Notes: generated from the sequence alone by a model not told the origin. A DNA stretch of 22,721 nucleotides from CAYFKJ01 sp964401845 (GCA_964401845.1 CAYOAD010000042.1:1-22721); one strand, 5' to 3'; positions 1 through 8,173 are shown, counted from the stretch's first letter. A program made the numbers and translations.

Positions 1-209
1 GGTCTGGCCATCCTCTATCCATATGAACTTATAATATTGAAAATACTGAATTTTTTAAATAATAAAACAATTGTTCTATTATTGAACATCGGATAACGGC
101 GCGAGTCAATCGACATTGCCCGTCGCCTCGCGCCCCGAGAAATGAACAGTTCGGCGTATATTGTTCAAGCCGCCTCGCCGCTTGCCGGGGTCTTCGATAT
201 ACTCCCGGC
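1..209. other. Upstream region of the helicase gene
   Basis: No convincing gene is seen here. Positions about 20-95 are strikingly AT-rich compared with the rest of the window, and the DNA becomes GC-rich from about 100. The stretch carries several GTTC/GAAC half-sites, including a perfect dyad at 72-88, and presumably holds the promoter of the helicase gene starting at 210. No clear -35/-10 pair could be assigned with confidence. Confidence 0.4.
72..88. promoter_or_regulatory. Palindrome TGTTC-N7-GAACA upstream of helicase
   Basis: Perfect inverted repeat with 5-bp arms and a 7-nt AT spacer, about 120 bp before the helicase start. A second, wider dyad, TGAACA-N13-TGTTCA, lies at 143-167. 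The half-sites resemble those of alphaproteobacterial LexA boxes, but that consensus is a direct repeat (GTTC-N7-GTTC). This one is inverted, so assignment to LexA is not supported; it may be the site of another dimeric regulator. Confidence 0.3.
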
Positions 210-2981
210 ATGTCAGACGCCTCACCGCCCGCTGCGGCCCCAAGTTCCCCCGCAAAACCGGAAACCGATGACCTGAACGCCCCGGCGCTCGCCGTCGGTT
301 CACGGGGCGCCGTGTGGCTGTCGGCGGACGGCGAAGTGGAGAACCTCGACTTGCGGGAGGCGGCACGGCGGTCGGCGCGTACGCCCGTTATCGTTTGCCA
401 CGGCCCCTCCGTCGCCCAGCGGCTGGGCCGCGACGACCTGCCATTGCTGGATGTGCTCGAACTCTTCGCTTTCGTCCGCCCCGCTCGGTTCTGCCTGCCG
501 ACGCCGGGAGGATTGGCCGCCGCGGTGGGCTTGCCCGCGCCGGGTGATCTGGCGGACCAGGCCCTGGCGCTGCTGGACATCCCCAAAGCGTTGGCGGCGG
601 AACTGGATGCCGGGCCACACGACGTCCACCTCGACGCCATGATCCGCGCGCTGGCCGAAGCTGGTTGGCCCTGGGCGCGGTGGCTTCTGGCGGGTGGCAT
701 GAAAAACACCGAGCTCAGCGCCGATGCCCGGGGCGGCCGAGGCCTGGATATCTGGAACCGGTTGCCGGAAATCGAAGAACAGGCGCCGCCGCCACCCGCC
801 GGCAACGAAGCGGTTTCGGCGGACGAGGCTTTGACGCGGCTCGACCAACTGTTGGACGCCAACGCCGAAGCGCGGCCCCAGCAACGCGACTATGCCGCCG
901 CCGCCGCCCAGGCCTACGCCCCGCGCGACACTGCCGATGCACCCAATATCGTCCTGGCCGAGGCCGGCACTGGCGTCGGCAAGACGCTGGGTTACATCGC
1001 GCCCGCCAGCGTCTGGGCGCAGAAGAACGAGGGCTCGGTTTGGATTTCGACCTTCACCAAGAACCTGCAGCGCCAGCTGGATCAGGAACTCCACAAACTT
1101 TATCCCGATCCGCACATCCGGGCCGAGAAGGCTGTTCTGCGCAAGGGCCGGGAGAATTATCTCTGCCTGCTCAATCTGGAGGACGAGGTCGGCCGGGCCC
1201 GCCAGGGCCGGGCCGTGACCGCCGCGGCCCTCATGGCGCGCTGGGCCGGAGCGACGCGGGACGGCGACATGGTGGGCGGCGATTTCCCCTCGTGGCTGGT
1301 GCACCTGTTCGGGCCGGCCCGCACGTTGGGTCTCGCCGATCGGCGAGGCGAATGCATCTATTCAGCCTGTGCCCATTACAGACGCTGCTACATCGAACAC
1401 GTTCAGCGTAAAGCACGGCGGGCGGAGATCGTCGTGGCCAACCATGCCCTGGTAATGATCCAGGCGGCCATGGCGGACGAGAACACGGAATTGCCCACCC
1501 GCTACGTCTTCGACGAAGGCCACCATGTCTTCGACGCCGCCGACAGCGCCTTTGCCGCCGATCTCGGCGGTATGGAAACCGCCGAATTACGGCGCTGGAT
1601 CCGGGGTGCCGAGGGCACCCGGCGGCGCCGCGCGCGCGGTATTGAAAACCGCATCGGCGATCTGGTGGGTGGCGACGAAAAGGCTGAGGAAGCGCTCAGC
1701 GCCGTCAAACGGGCCGCCACGGCACTACCCGGCGAAAGCTGGCTGCGGCGCATCATCGACGGCGGCGCTTTGGGTCCGGCGGAAGCCTTCCTGGCGGAAG
1801 TCCACCGCTTCGTCATGGCGCGGCAGGACGGACCGGACGCCGGTTACAGCCTGGAGACCGACACGGTGGAGCCGACACAGGCCATGGTCGATGCCGCCGA
1901 TAAGCTGGCCGATGCCTTGGCCGAGCTTGCCCGGCCCATGTTGGCGCTTGGACGACAGTTGATGGAACGCCTAGATAATGAAGCCGACAGCCTCGACAGC
2001 GACAGCCGGCGGCGCATCGAAGCGGGCGCCCGGGGGCTAAGGCGGCGGGCCGAAAGCGTGACGGCCTGGCGGTCCATGCTCGGCAACCTGGGCCGGCCGC
2101 TGCCGCCCGAATTCGTTGACTGGTTCGGCATCCAGCGCAACGACGGGCGCGCCACCGATGTCGGCATGTACCGCCATTGGCTCGACCCGACCAAACCGTT
2201 CAGCGAGGCCGTATTGCAGCGCGCCCATGGCGTGCTCTTGACCTCGGCCAGCCTGCGCGACCGCAGCATCGAGGCGGACGATTGGGCCAGCGCAGAGATC
2301 CGCACCGGCGCACATCACCTGATCCTGCCCGCCAAACGGACCAGTTTACCCTCGCCTTACGACTATGGCGCGGTGACCCGGGTAGTGGTGGTCAACGACG
2401 TGCGCCGCAACGACGCCGATCAGGTGGCGGCCGCATTCCGCGAGTTGTTCATCGCGGCCGGCGGCGGCGCCTTGGGCCTTTTTACCGCCATCGCCCGTCT
2501 GCGCAACGTCCACGGCCGCCTGGCCGGCGCGTTGGACGAGGCCGGCCTGCAGTTGTTGGCGCAGCATATGGACGCACTCGATACCGGCACCCTGGTCGAC
2601 ATCTTCCGGGCCGAAGAGGATGCCTGCCTGCTGGGCACCGATGCGGTGCGCGACGGCGTCGACGTACCGGGCCGCAGTCTCCGCCTGATTGTCTTCGATC
2701 GCGTGCCCTGGCCCCGCCCGTCGATCCTGCACAAAGCCCGCAAGGCGGAGTTCGGCGGCGCCAAATATGACGACATGCTGACCCGTCTTCGCCTGAAGCA
2801 GGCCTACGGCCGCTTGATCCGCCGCGGCGGCGACCGGGGCGTGTTCGTGATGCTGGATTCGGCCATGCCCTCGCGGCTTTTGGATGCCTTCCCCGACGAG
2901 GTGGAGGTTCAACGTGTCGGCCTGGCCGACGCCGTTTCCGTGACGCGGGATTTCCTAAATTCGGATTTTGAGGGACAATAG
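210..2981 (+). CDS. DinG/XPD-family Fe-S ATP-dependent DNA helicase
   Basis: A 923-residue superfamily 2 helicase of the DinG/XPD type, expected to unwind DNA 5'-3' during repair or replication-conflict resolution. Visible motifs are a Walker A EAGTGVGKT at residues 251-259, and Cys319, Cys382, Cys387 and Cys393 placed as in the [4Fe-4S] domain of XPD/DinG. A DEAH-type Walker B, DEGHH, lies at 435-439. The C-terminal motor has LLTSASL, a DGVDVPG segment and a QAYGRLIRR motif VI with arginine finger. The first 230 residues are not helicase; a stretch near residues 78-107 resembles the leucine-rich part of DnaQ-type exonucleases but shows no clear catalytic acidic set. The ATG at 210 is the first start in the open frame and lacks a strong ribosome site. 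Family assignment is firm; the physiological role is inferred. Confidence 0.9.
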   Translation: MSDASPPAAAPSSPAKPETDDLNAPALAVGSRGAVWLSADGEVENLDLREAARRSARTPVIVCHGPSVAQRLGRDDLPLLDVLELFAFVRPARFCLPTPGGLAAAVGLPAPGDLADQALALLDIPKALAAELDAGPHDVHLDAMIRALAEAGWPWARWLLAGGMKNTELSADARGGRGLDIWNRLPEIEEQAPPPPAGNEAVSADEALTRLDQLLDANAEARPQQRDYAAAAAQAYAPRDTADAPNIVLAEAGTGVGKTLGYIAPASVWAQKNEGSVWISTFTKNLQRQLDQELHKLYPDPHIRAEKAVLRKGRENYLCLLNLEDEVGRARQGRAVTAAALMARWAGATRDGDMVGGDFPSWLVHLFGPARTLGLADRRGECIYSACAHYRRCYIEHVQRKARRAEIVVANHALVMIQAAMADENTELPTRYVFDEGHHVFDAADSAFAADLGGMETAELRRWIRGAEGTRRRRARGIENRIGDLVGGDEKAEEALSAVKRAATALPGESWLRRIIDGGALGPAEAFLAEVHRFVMARQDGPDAGYSLETDTVEPTQAMVDAADKLADALAELARPMLALGRQLMERLDNEADSLDSDSRRRIEAGARGLRRRAESVTAWRSMLGNLGRPLPPEFVDWFGIQRNDGRATDVGMYRHWLDPTKPFSEAVLQRAHGVLLTSASLRDRSIEADDWASAEIRTGAHHLILPAKRTSLPSPYDYGAVTRVVVVNDVRRNDADQVAAAFRELFIAAGGGALGLFTAIARLRNVHGRLAGALDEAGLQLLAQHMDALDTGTLVDIFRAEEDACLLGTDAVRDGVDVPGRSLRLIVFDRVPWPRPSILHKARKAEFGGAKYDDMLTRLRLKQAYGRLIRRGGDRGVFVMLDSAMPSRLLDAFPDEVEVQRVGLADAVSVTRDFLNSDFEGQ

Positions 2982-3054
2982 TCTTGCCCTTGGGCGGCGC
3001 TCTCCGTAATGTGCGGACCCGTTTTCAGACGGCAGTAACAAAGGTACAGAAATC

Positions 3055-3456
3055 ATGCAACACACGGCACTGATCTACACCATGGTGATCATGTCGGCGG
3101 CCGATTCCGACATGACGGACAAGGAATTGTTCATCATCGGCGACATCGTCCGCACGCTCCCGGTTTTCGAGGGCTTCGATCCCGAACTTCTGCCCGAACT
3201 GGCAGCGAATTGCGCCGAGATCCTGGCCCAGGAGAACGGGGTCGAGACGGTTATCGGCATCGTCGCCGATTCCCTGCCCGAAAGGCTTTGCCAGACAGCC
3301 TACGCCCTGGCTTGCGACGTCGCGGCGGCGGATGGCGTAGTCAATCAGGAGGAACTGGTGTTGCTTGAGATGCTCCGCCACCGGATTGGCGTCGGCCGCC
3401 TGCGGGCCGCGGCAATCGAGGCCGGCGCCCGGGCGCGCTACCAGAAAGCCGACTAA
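3055..3456 (+). CDS. TerB-like (tellurite resistance family) protein
   Basis: A 133-residue, helical, acidic soluble protein. It has the two-lobed pattern of TerB-like domains: an N-terminal MSAADSDMTDKE segment around residues 13-24, and a second copy of the same logic, ACDVAAADGVVNQEE, around 84-98. Such acidic helix pairs bind metal in TerB relatives. Despite the family name, tellurite resistance cannot be assumed for an isolated member. It follows the helicase by 73 bp and may be co-transcribed with it. Its stop overlaps the convergent hydrolase stop by 4 bp. The start at 3055 has only a weak upstream AAAGG. Confidence 0.75.
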   Translation: MQHTALIYTMVIMSAADSDMTDKELFIIGDIVRTLPVFEGFDPELLPELAANCAEILAQENGVETVIGIVADSLPERLCQTAYALACDVAAADGVVNQEELVLLEMLRHRIGVGRLRAAAIEAGARARYQKAD

Positions 3457-4091
3457 AGCTCTTTCAGAAACGCCGCGACGGCGGCAATTCCCTCATTCCA
3501 ATTTTGCTCTTCCGTGCGGCCTGAGGCCTTGCGCGGTTTGAAGCTGTGGTCGCCGTCTTCCATCCAGGCCAGGCGAATGGCCGGTGACAGCGCATATCCC
3601 GCCACGTCATCGAAGGTGCCGAACGAATCCCGCGTACCCTGGACAACGAGGGTCGGCGTGGCCAGCGCCGCAAGATGCTCCGTTCGGGTTTTTTCGGGCC
3701 TGCCCGGCGGATGGAACGGATAGCCAAGGCAGACCAGGCCGTCCACGCCGGCGTCATCGGCCACCATGCTGGCAATCCGTCCGCCCATGGACTTGCCTCC
3801 GATGGCGATTTTTGCCTTGGTTGGCGAAGCGCCGCGTACCCCGTCGATTACCTCCCGCCAAGTGGTCTCCAAGACAGGGGCCCGGTCGGGTGGGCGCTTG
3901 GTACCTTCCTGGCGGCGGCGCTGCATGTAAGGAAATTCGAAACGCGCGACGCGATGGCCCGCCGCCGCCAAACCGTCGGCAAACGCGGCCATGAAGGGGC
4001 TATCCATGGGTGCGCCCGCACCATGGGCCAGAATGACGACGCGGGCCGATTTTTTCGGCCCGTCGAACAGCATTTCCTCAATCGCGGGCAT
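3453..4091 (-). CDS. Small alpha/beta hydrolase (KANL3/Tex30-like)
   Basis: A 212-residue alpha/beta-hydrolase fold protein without a signal peptide, so probably cytosolic. The sequence shows an oxyanion-hole HGAGAPMDS near residues 23-31 and a nucleophile elbow G-K-S-M-G with Ser101. An acid candidate is Asp155 in QGTRDSFG, and the catalytic base candidate is His182 in EDGDHSF. The H-G-A-G start and the late GDHSF are typical of the KANL3/Tex30 and dienelactone-hydrolase-like group. The substrate is unknown. The stop codon overlaps that of the convergent TerB-like gene. The upstream TGAGG supports the start at 4091. It is divergent from the TVP38-type gene, sharing a spacer of about 140 bp. 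Confidence 0.82.
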   Translation of the reverse strand: MPAIEEMLFDGPKKSARVVILAHGAGAPMDSPFMAAFADGLAAAGHRVARFEFPYMQRRRQEGTKRPPDRAPVLETTWREVIDGVRGASPTKAKIAIGGKSMGGRIASMVADDAGVDGLVCLGYPFHPPGRPEKTRTEHLAALATPTLVVQGTRDSFGTFDDVAGYALSPAIRLAWMEDGDHSFKPRKASGRTEEQNWNEGIAAVAAFLKEL

Positions 4092-4221
4092 GAAACCTCA
4101 CGCAAAAACAATTGCTTCATGCTCTTGCCCGATCACAAAGTCGTGGTCAAGCCTTGCCTCAAGCGGTGCCTCTGGCAAACTTGCACGAGCTTTGTTGGAG
4201 GGCCGCCGTTTGGAGACCAAT

Positions 4222-4251
4222 ATGTTCGATCGATGGGCCGGCGACCGGTGA
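4222..4251 (+). CDS. Possible 9-residue leader peptide
   Basis: An ATG with a well-placed GGAG (4212-4215, 6-nt spacing) opens a 9-codon frame, MFDRWAGDR. Its TGA at 4249-4251 overlaps a GTG (4248-4250) that is in frame with the TVP38-type gene. This arrangement would allow translational coupling. Alternatively, the membrane protein starts at the ATG at 4233, inside this frame, and the short frame is chance. No conservation data are available. Confidence 0.25.
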   Translation: MFDRWAGDR

Positions 4252-4946
4252 GCCGGAGCACCACCCTGCGCCTTCTCGTGGTGTTCGTCCTGGTGGCGGC
4301 GATGGCCTGGGCCTGGTCGAACCGCGAAATGCTCGATATTGCGACGCTGGAGTCTCGGGTGGCCGAATTCGGTGCCCTGGCGCCGTTCGTCTACATCGTT
4401 CTTTACGCGGCGGCCGTGCCGCTGTGCCTGCCCGGTTCCCTGATGACCATGGCGGCCGGGGTGCTGTTTGGACCGGTGTTCGGCGCGTTTTACGCTCTGG
4501 TCGGCGCCACCATCGGGGCGACGATTTCGATGTTGGTCGCCCGCTATATCGCCGGGGAATTGGCGACGCGGCGCGGCGGCGGACGGCTGGGCCACATCAA
4601 GGAAGGTGTCGATGCCGAAGGCTGGCGCTTCGTCGCCTTTGTCAGGCTGGTACCGCTATTTCCCTTCAACATCCTGAATTACCTGTTGGGCCTGACCGCC
4701 ATCCCGTTGCGGCACTACGTCCTGACGACGTTTATCTGCATGGCGCCAGGGAGCGCCGCCTATACCTACGCGGGTTATGCAGGACGCGAGGCCGCCGCCG
4801 GTAGCGACGATCTGGTGTTGAAGCTCGCCATGGCGTTCGGCCTGTTGGCGGGCGTGGCGTTGCTGCCCGTGCTTATCAAGCGCTGGAAAGGACATTTCGC
4901 CGCCGAGGCCGAAGCTTCGGCACAAGCGAACGAAGAAAAGAACTAG
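4233..4946 (+). CDS. TVP38/TMEM64 (DedA-superfamily) membrane protein
   Basis: A 237-residue polytopic inner-membrane protein of the VTT domain family. A first hydrophobic segment lies near residues 12-28. The core then has PLCLPGSLMTMAAG, a glycine-rich FGAFYALVGATIGAT stretch, and the diagnostic R-L-V-P-L-F-P-F-N-I-L-N-Y-L-L-G-L segment with Arg and paired prolines. The family is implicated in lipid scrambling or membrane homeostasis; the substrate here is not known. The start is uncertain. The ATG at 4233 has its GGAG 17 nt away, which is far, and an in-frame GTG at 4248 overlaps the stop of a possible 9-codon leader. The open frame extends much further upstream only because it runs antisense to the hydrolase. 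Its stop overlaps the stop of the dsr operon's last gene by 4 bp. Confidence 0.85.
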   Translation: MGRRPVSRSTTLRLLVVFVLVAAMAWAWSNREMLDIATLESRVAEFGALAPFVYIVLYAAAVPLCLPGSLMTMAAGVLFGPVFGAFYALVGATIGATISMLVARYIAGELATRRGGGRLGHIKEGVDAEGWRFVAFVRLVPLFPFNILNYLLGLTAIPLRHYVLTTFICMAPGSAAYTYAGYAGREAAAGSDDLVLKLAMAFGLLAGVALLPVLIKRWKGHFAAEAEASAQANEEKN

Positions 4947-5737
4947 CCGCCGTTTCCGTTGGGCTGCCACCAGGCCAAAGTTCCGGCGATGGCCGCGACC
5001 CGCCCGATCACGATGACGCAGGGCGGACCCAGCTTGGCTTGCGCGATGGCGTCGACGGCGTTTTCCAGCGTTCCGACGCAGTGACGCTGGCGCGGCGTCG
5101 TACCGCGCTCGATGGCCGCAAACGGCGTATCCGCCGGCAGACCGGCGCTGATCAGACGGCGGCTGATTTCACCCAGGTTGGCAAGCCCCATATAGACCAC
5201 CAGCGTGGTGTCCGGATCGGCAAGGTTCTCCCAATCCAGATCCAGTTCCTCGTCCTGGGTGTGACCGGTGACGTACCGCACGCCGGTGGCCAGGCCCCGG
5301 TGCGTGAGCGGAACGCCGACATAAGCGCTGCAACCCGAGGCGGCGCTGATGCCCGGCACGATTTCAAACGAAATGCCGTTGTCGGCAAGATGGATGGCTT
5401 CCTCCGAACCCCGGCCGAAAATGAAGGGATCGCCGCCCTTGAGACGAACCACGATCGCGTTGCGGCGTGCCAGGTCGACCAGCAACTGGTTGATGTCAGC
5501 CTGCATCATGTGGTGGTCGCGCGACGCCTTGCCGGCGTATATGCGGGCTGCCTCCGCCGGCACCAGTTCGAGAACCGCCGGCGAAACCAGCCGGTCGAAG
5601 ACGACGACATCCGCCTGGCCCAGCAGGCGCGCCGCCTTGACGGTCAGGAGATCGGGATCGCCGGGACCGGCACCGACCAGGTAAACCGTGCCGGGCGCTT
5701 CCAACTCGTCTGCTTCAAGATATCCGGGATCAACCAC
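4943..5737 (-). CDS. cobA: Uroporphyrinogen-III C-methyltransferase (siroheme branch)
   Basis: A 264-residue SUMT that methylates uroporphyrinogen III at C2 and C7 with S-adenosylmethionine to give precorrin-2, the precursor of siroheme. It has the N-terminal VYLVGAGPGDPDLLT loop (residues 18-32), the VVFDRLVSPAVL segment, and the signature VRLKGGDPFIFGRGSEE at 97-113. VPGISAASG and an MGLANL segment follow. It lacks the CysG dehydrogenase/ferrochelatase domain, so those steps must come from elsewhere. I chose the GTG at 5737, with AGGA 7-10 nt upstream and 8 nt after the dsrN stop; an upstream in-frame TTG at 5770 would overlap dsrN. As the last gene of the dsr operon it very probably feeds siroheme to DsrAB. 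Confidence 0.9.
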   Translation of the reverse strand: MVDPGYLEADELEAPGTVYLVGAGPGDPDLLTVKAARLLGQADVVVFDRLVSPAVLELVPAEAARIYAGKASRDHHMMQADINQLLVDLARRNAIVVRLKGGDPFIFGRGSEEAIHLADNGISFEIVPGISAASGCSAYVGVPLTHRGLATGVRYVTGHTQDEELDLDWENLADPDTTLVVYMGLANLGEISRRLISAGLPADTPFAAIERGTTPRQRHCVGTLENAVDAIAQAKLGPPCVIVIGRVAAIAGTLAWWQPNGNGG

Positions 5738-5745
5738 AACGCTTC

Positions 5746-7146
5746 CTACCCGCCGCCGTTCTCTTTGCAATGCCGAACGAAGGCGACAAACCGTTCGGCC
5801 CAGCGATTGCCCCCGACATCGCGCAAGTGAGCGTAGCTAGCCAGGACATTCCTGTAAACGATCCCGTCGTTTGTGCCATCGATGCCGGTGCCGCGCCGCA
5901 CCTTGTAGGCGAATTCAAGCGACGGGTCGAGGTTTTCGAGCCTGGAATAATGGAATTCGTGAGCCGGAAATTCGATGGCTTGGCCGTCCTCGGCCGTCAA
6001 CGGCCATGGTCCATCGCCGGTCTCCTCCAGGCGGACGTAACCGCGTCCCACGGGGCGGTCCTGCATTTGCACGTCCGCCGCGATGGCGCCAACCATCTCC
6101 GAGGTCCTCCCGCGCCAAGTAATGCGGCGGGCAAGGTACATCAGGCCGCCGCATTCGGCATAGACCGGCAGGCCGTCTTCGATCGCCGCCGCGATATCTC
6201 GGCGCATGTCGGCGTTTGCCTCCAATTCCGTCATTTTCATTTCGGGGAAACCGCCGCTGATGAACAGGCCGTCGACGGGCGGCAGCCGGGTATCATGCAG
6301 GGAATCAAAGATCACGAGTTCCGCGCCGGCCGCCTCCAGGGCTTCAAGATCGGCGGCATAGTAAAAACCGAACGCGGCATCCCGCGGAATACCGATGCGA
6401 ACGCTGCTGCCGGCGCTATTGGTGGCAGGTATGGGCTGTACCGGCGGCGCATCCACTTCGAAAGGCGCCGTCCCGACGACCTTTGTCAAAAGCCCGATGT
6501 CGACGTGCTCGGCAATATGATCGGCTATTGCGGCAACGCGTCCATCGGCGCCCTCAACCTCGTTGGTCGGCATCAGACCGATGTGGCGTTCGACAATTTC
6601 CAGATTGCGGTTGCGATGCACCGCGCCCAACACAGGGACGTCGGTGTAATGGCCGACGGCGGCATGAAGTTTGCCCTCATGGCGGTCGCCGGCGACCTTG
6701 TTGAGGATGACGCCGCCGATCTCGACATGGGGATGGAAGGACTGGTACCCGAGGATGAGCGGCGCCACGCCACGTGTGATGCCCTGCGTGTCGATGACCA
6801 GGATGACCGGCAGGCCCAGGAGGCGGGCCAGGGCCGCCGTCGAATCGCTGCCCGCCGGATCCATGCCGTCGTAGAGCCCCTTGTTGCCTTCCACAAGAGC
6901 CACATCGGCACCGGCCATGGCGTGGGCGAAATCACCGACGATTTCCTGATGCGACTGCGTGTAGAAATCGAGATTGATGCAGGGCCGTCCGGCTGCCCGG
7001 GCCAACCACATGGGATCGATATAGTCGGGGCCCTTCTTGAAGGGTTGAGTCTTCAGCCCACCGCGCGCAAAGGCTGCGCAAAGGCCCACGGACACCGTCG
7101 TCTTGCCCGAAGATTTGTGGGCGGCGGAAACCAGGAAGCGCGTCAT
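5746..7146 (-). CDS. dsrN: DsrN, glutamine-dependent siroheme amidase (CobB/CbiA family)
   Basis: A 466-residue homologue of cobyrinic acid a,c-diamide synthase. The N-terminal ATP-binding domain begins with SAAHKSSGKTT (P-loop Gly14-Lys15-Thr16) and KKGPDYIDP near 37-45. The C-terminal class I glutamine amidotransferase domain carries the nucleophile Cys332 in YAECGGLMYL and the AHEFHYS box with His396 and His399. In sulfur oxidisers this gene in a dsr cluster is DsrN, which amidates siroheme to the siro(heme)amide used by DsrAB. A cobalamin role is possible for the family, but no other cobalamin-specific gene is seen here. It sits 19 bp after the TrpD2-like gene. The ribosome site before 7146 is weak, suggesting translation depends on the upstream gene. 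Confidence 0.9.
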   Translation of the reverse strand: MTRFLVSAAHKSSGKTTVSVGLCAAFARGGLKTQPFKKGPDYIDPMWLARAAGRPCINLDFYTQSHQEIVGDFAHAMAGADVALVEGNKGLYDGMDPAGSDSTAALARLLGLPVILVIDTQGITRGVAPLILGYQSFHPHVEIGGVILNKVAGDRHEGKLHAAVGHYTDVPVLGAVHRNRNLEIVERHIGLMPTNEVEGADGRVAAIADHIAEHVDIGLLTKVVGTAPFEVDAPPVQPIPATNSAGSSVRIGIPRDAAFGFYYAADLEALEAAGAELVIFDSLHDTRLPPVDGLFISGGFPEMKMTELEANADMRRDIAAAIEDGLPVYAECGGLMYLARRITWRGRTSEMVGAIAADVQMQDRPVGRGYVRLEETGDGPWPLTAEDGQAIEFPAHEFHYSRLENLDPSLEFAYKVRRGTGIDGTNDGIVYRNVLASYAHLRDVGGNRWAERFVAFVRHCKENGGG

Positions 7147-7165
7147 GGCCGGCTACAAATCGAAT

Positions 7166-8173
7166 TCAGGCGGCCGCCCCGAGCCGTCCCCGGTCACGCG
7201 CCTGCCACATGGCTTCGGCCTGGGCTTGCGCATCCTGCGAATCGGACGCCCGGTTCATGGTGCCGAGCGCCAGTGCCGCCGTGCCGGTGACCGCGGCTAC
7301 AGCGTAGTCATCTTCCAGTTCGCCGCGCCAGACTGCCAGCAGGCGGCCGGTATCCATGTCTTCGTCATGCGGCTGACGTGATTCTGGCAGCAGCGCGGGC
7401 CATTCAACTTCCGACAGTTCGCCGTTCATGACGGATTTCACGATCAGGGGCTTGTTGGGCCGGCGTTCGATCTCGCCGCCCTCGCCCTTGATGACCGACA
7501 TTTGCTGCTCGCCCAGCAGCTGCGCCGCTTCCTGGTGGGTGGCAAGGTAGCCGGGGTGGAAAACGCCCTGGATCATGGCGTCCGCCGCCAGCGGATTGAT
7601 CATGCGCGAGATCGTGTGGACCGGCGAACGCAAGCCCAGCAATGGCCTGAGATCGATGATCTCCCGCAGGGTCGGGTTCAAACCTTCGAGCGGCACGTAG
7701 CCGAAATTCGATTTGTCGATATGGCCCGCCGCCTCGGCCAGCGTGTCGGCCACCGGCAGTCCCATGAACTCAAGCGTCTCGCGGGTGTAGAGCCGGCCCG
7801 GCGTGTGGCCTTCGGTCCCGTGCATGAAAATGCGCACGCCGTTTTGCGCCAACAGCAGGCAGGAAAGAATGAACCAGGGCAGTTGGCGACGTTTACCGGC
7901 GTAGGACGACCAGTCGAGATCGACGGCCACCCCTTGGGGCGCGTCCAGGGCGTCGCGGCAGGCTTCGACGAAGCCGGCAACCTCCTCGGCGGTCTCCTCC
8001 TTGTAGCGCATCAGCATAAGGAAGGCGCCCAATTGGATTGGCTCGACCTCGCCCGCCAGGATCATGCGCATGCTGTCGTGCGCCTCGTCGCGGGTCAGCG
8101 GCCGGGAAATCGTGCGGCCGCGCGCCAGGATACGCACATATTGCGCGAAAGGATGTTCTTCACGTGTCGCCAT
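7166..8173 (-). CDS. TrpD2/YbiB-like glycosyltransferase-fold protein
   Basis: A 335-residue member of the anthranilate phosphoribosyltransferase-like fold (nucleoside phosphorylase/TrpD, family 3). The N-terminal helical part has ARGRTISRPLTRDEA (17-31) and an AFLMLMRYKEET helix. The glycine-rich PRPP loop expected in true TrpD (GTGGD) is absent. Instead there is SSYAGKRRQLPWF around 89-101, followed by FMHG at 116-119, which matches the TrpD2/YbiB subgroup. That subgroup is not a tryptophan enzyme, and E. coli YbiB is reported to bind nucleic acid. It lies between dsrP and dsrN, 35 bp after dsrP, with a poor ribosome site, so it is part of the operon. Its role in sulfur oxidation is unknown; automated labels of anthranilate phosphoribosyltransferase would mislead. 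Confidence 0.8.
   Translation of the reverse strand: MATREEHPFAQYVRILARGRTISRPLTRDEAHDSMRMILAGEVEPIQLGAFLMLMRYKEETAEEVAGFVEACRDALDAPQGVAVDLDWSSYAGKRRQLPWFILSCLLLAQNGVRIFMHGTEGHTPGRLYTRETLEFMGLPVADTLAEAAGHIDKSNFGYVPLEGLNPTLREIIDLRPLLGLRSPVHTISRMINPLAADAMIQGVFHPGYLATHQEAAQLLGEQQMSVIKGEGGEIERRPNKPLIVKSVMNGELSEVEWPALLPESRQPHDEDMDTGRLLAVWRGELEDDYAVAAVTGTAALALGTMNRASDSQDAQAQAEAMWQARDRGRLGAAA

Noticed and set aside
72..88. LexA (SOS) box
   Set aside because: The alphaproteobacterial consensus is a direct repeat GTTC-N7-GTTC; this is inverted, and the nearest direct GTTC pair (149-166) has a 10-nt spacer.
29..862. Minus-strand open frame across the window start
   Set aside because: Antisense to the helicase, with Ser/Arg/Ala-rich low-quality translation and no domain.
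3675..4232. Upstream extension of the TVP38-type frame
   Set aside because: It runs antisense through the hydrolase gene and lacks any homology-like pattern; the membrane protein begins near 4233.
5746..7146. Cobalamin biosynthesis locus
   Set aside because: Only CobB-like and SUMT-like genes are present, both explained by siroheme and siroamide formation for DsrAB.
7166..8173. Tryptophan-pathway anthranilate phosphoribosyltransferase
   Set aside because: The GTGGD PRPP loop is missing and there are no trp neighbours; the TrpD2/YbiB pattern fits better.
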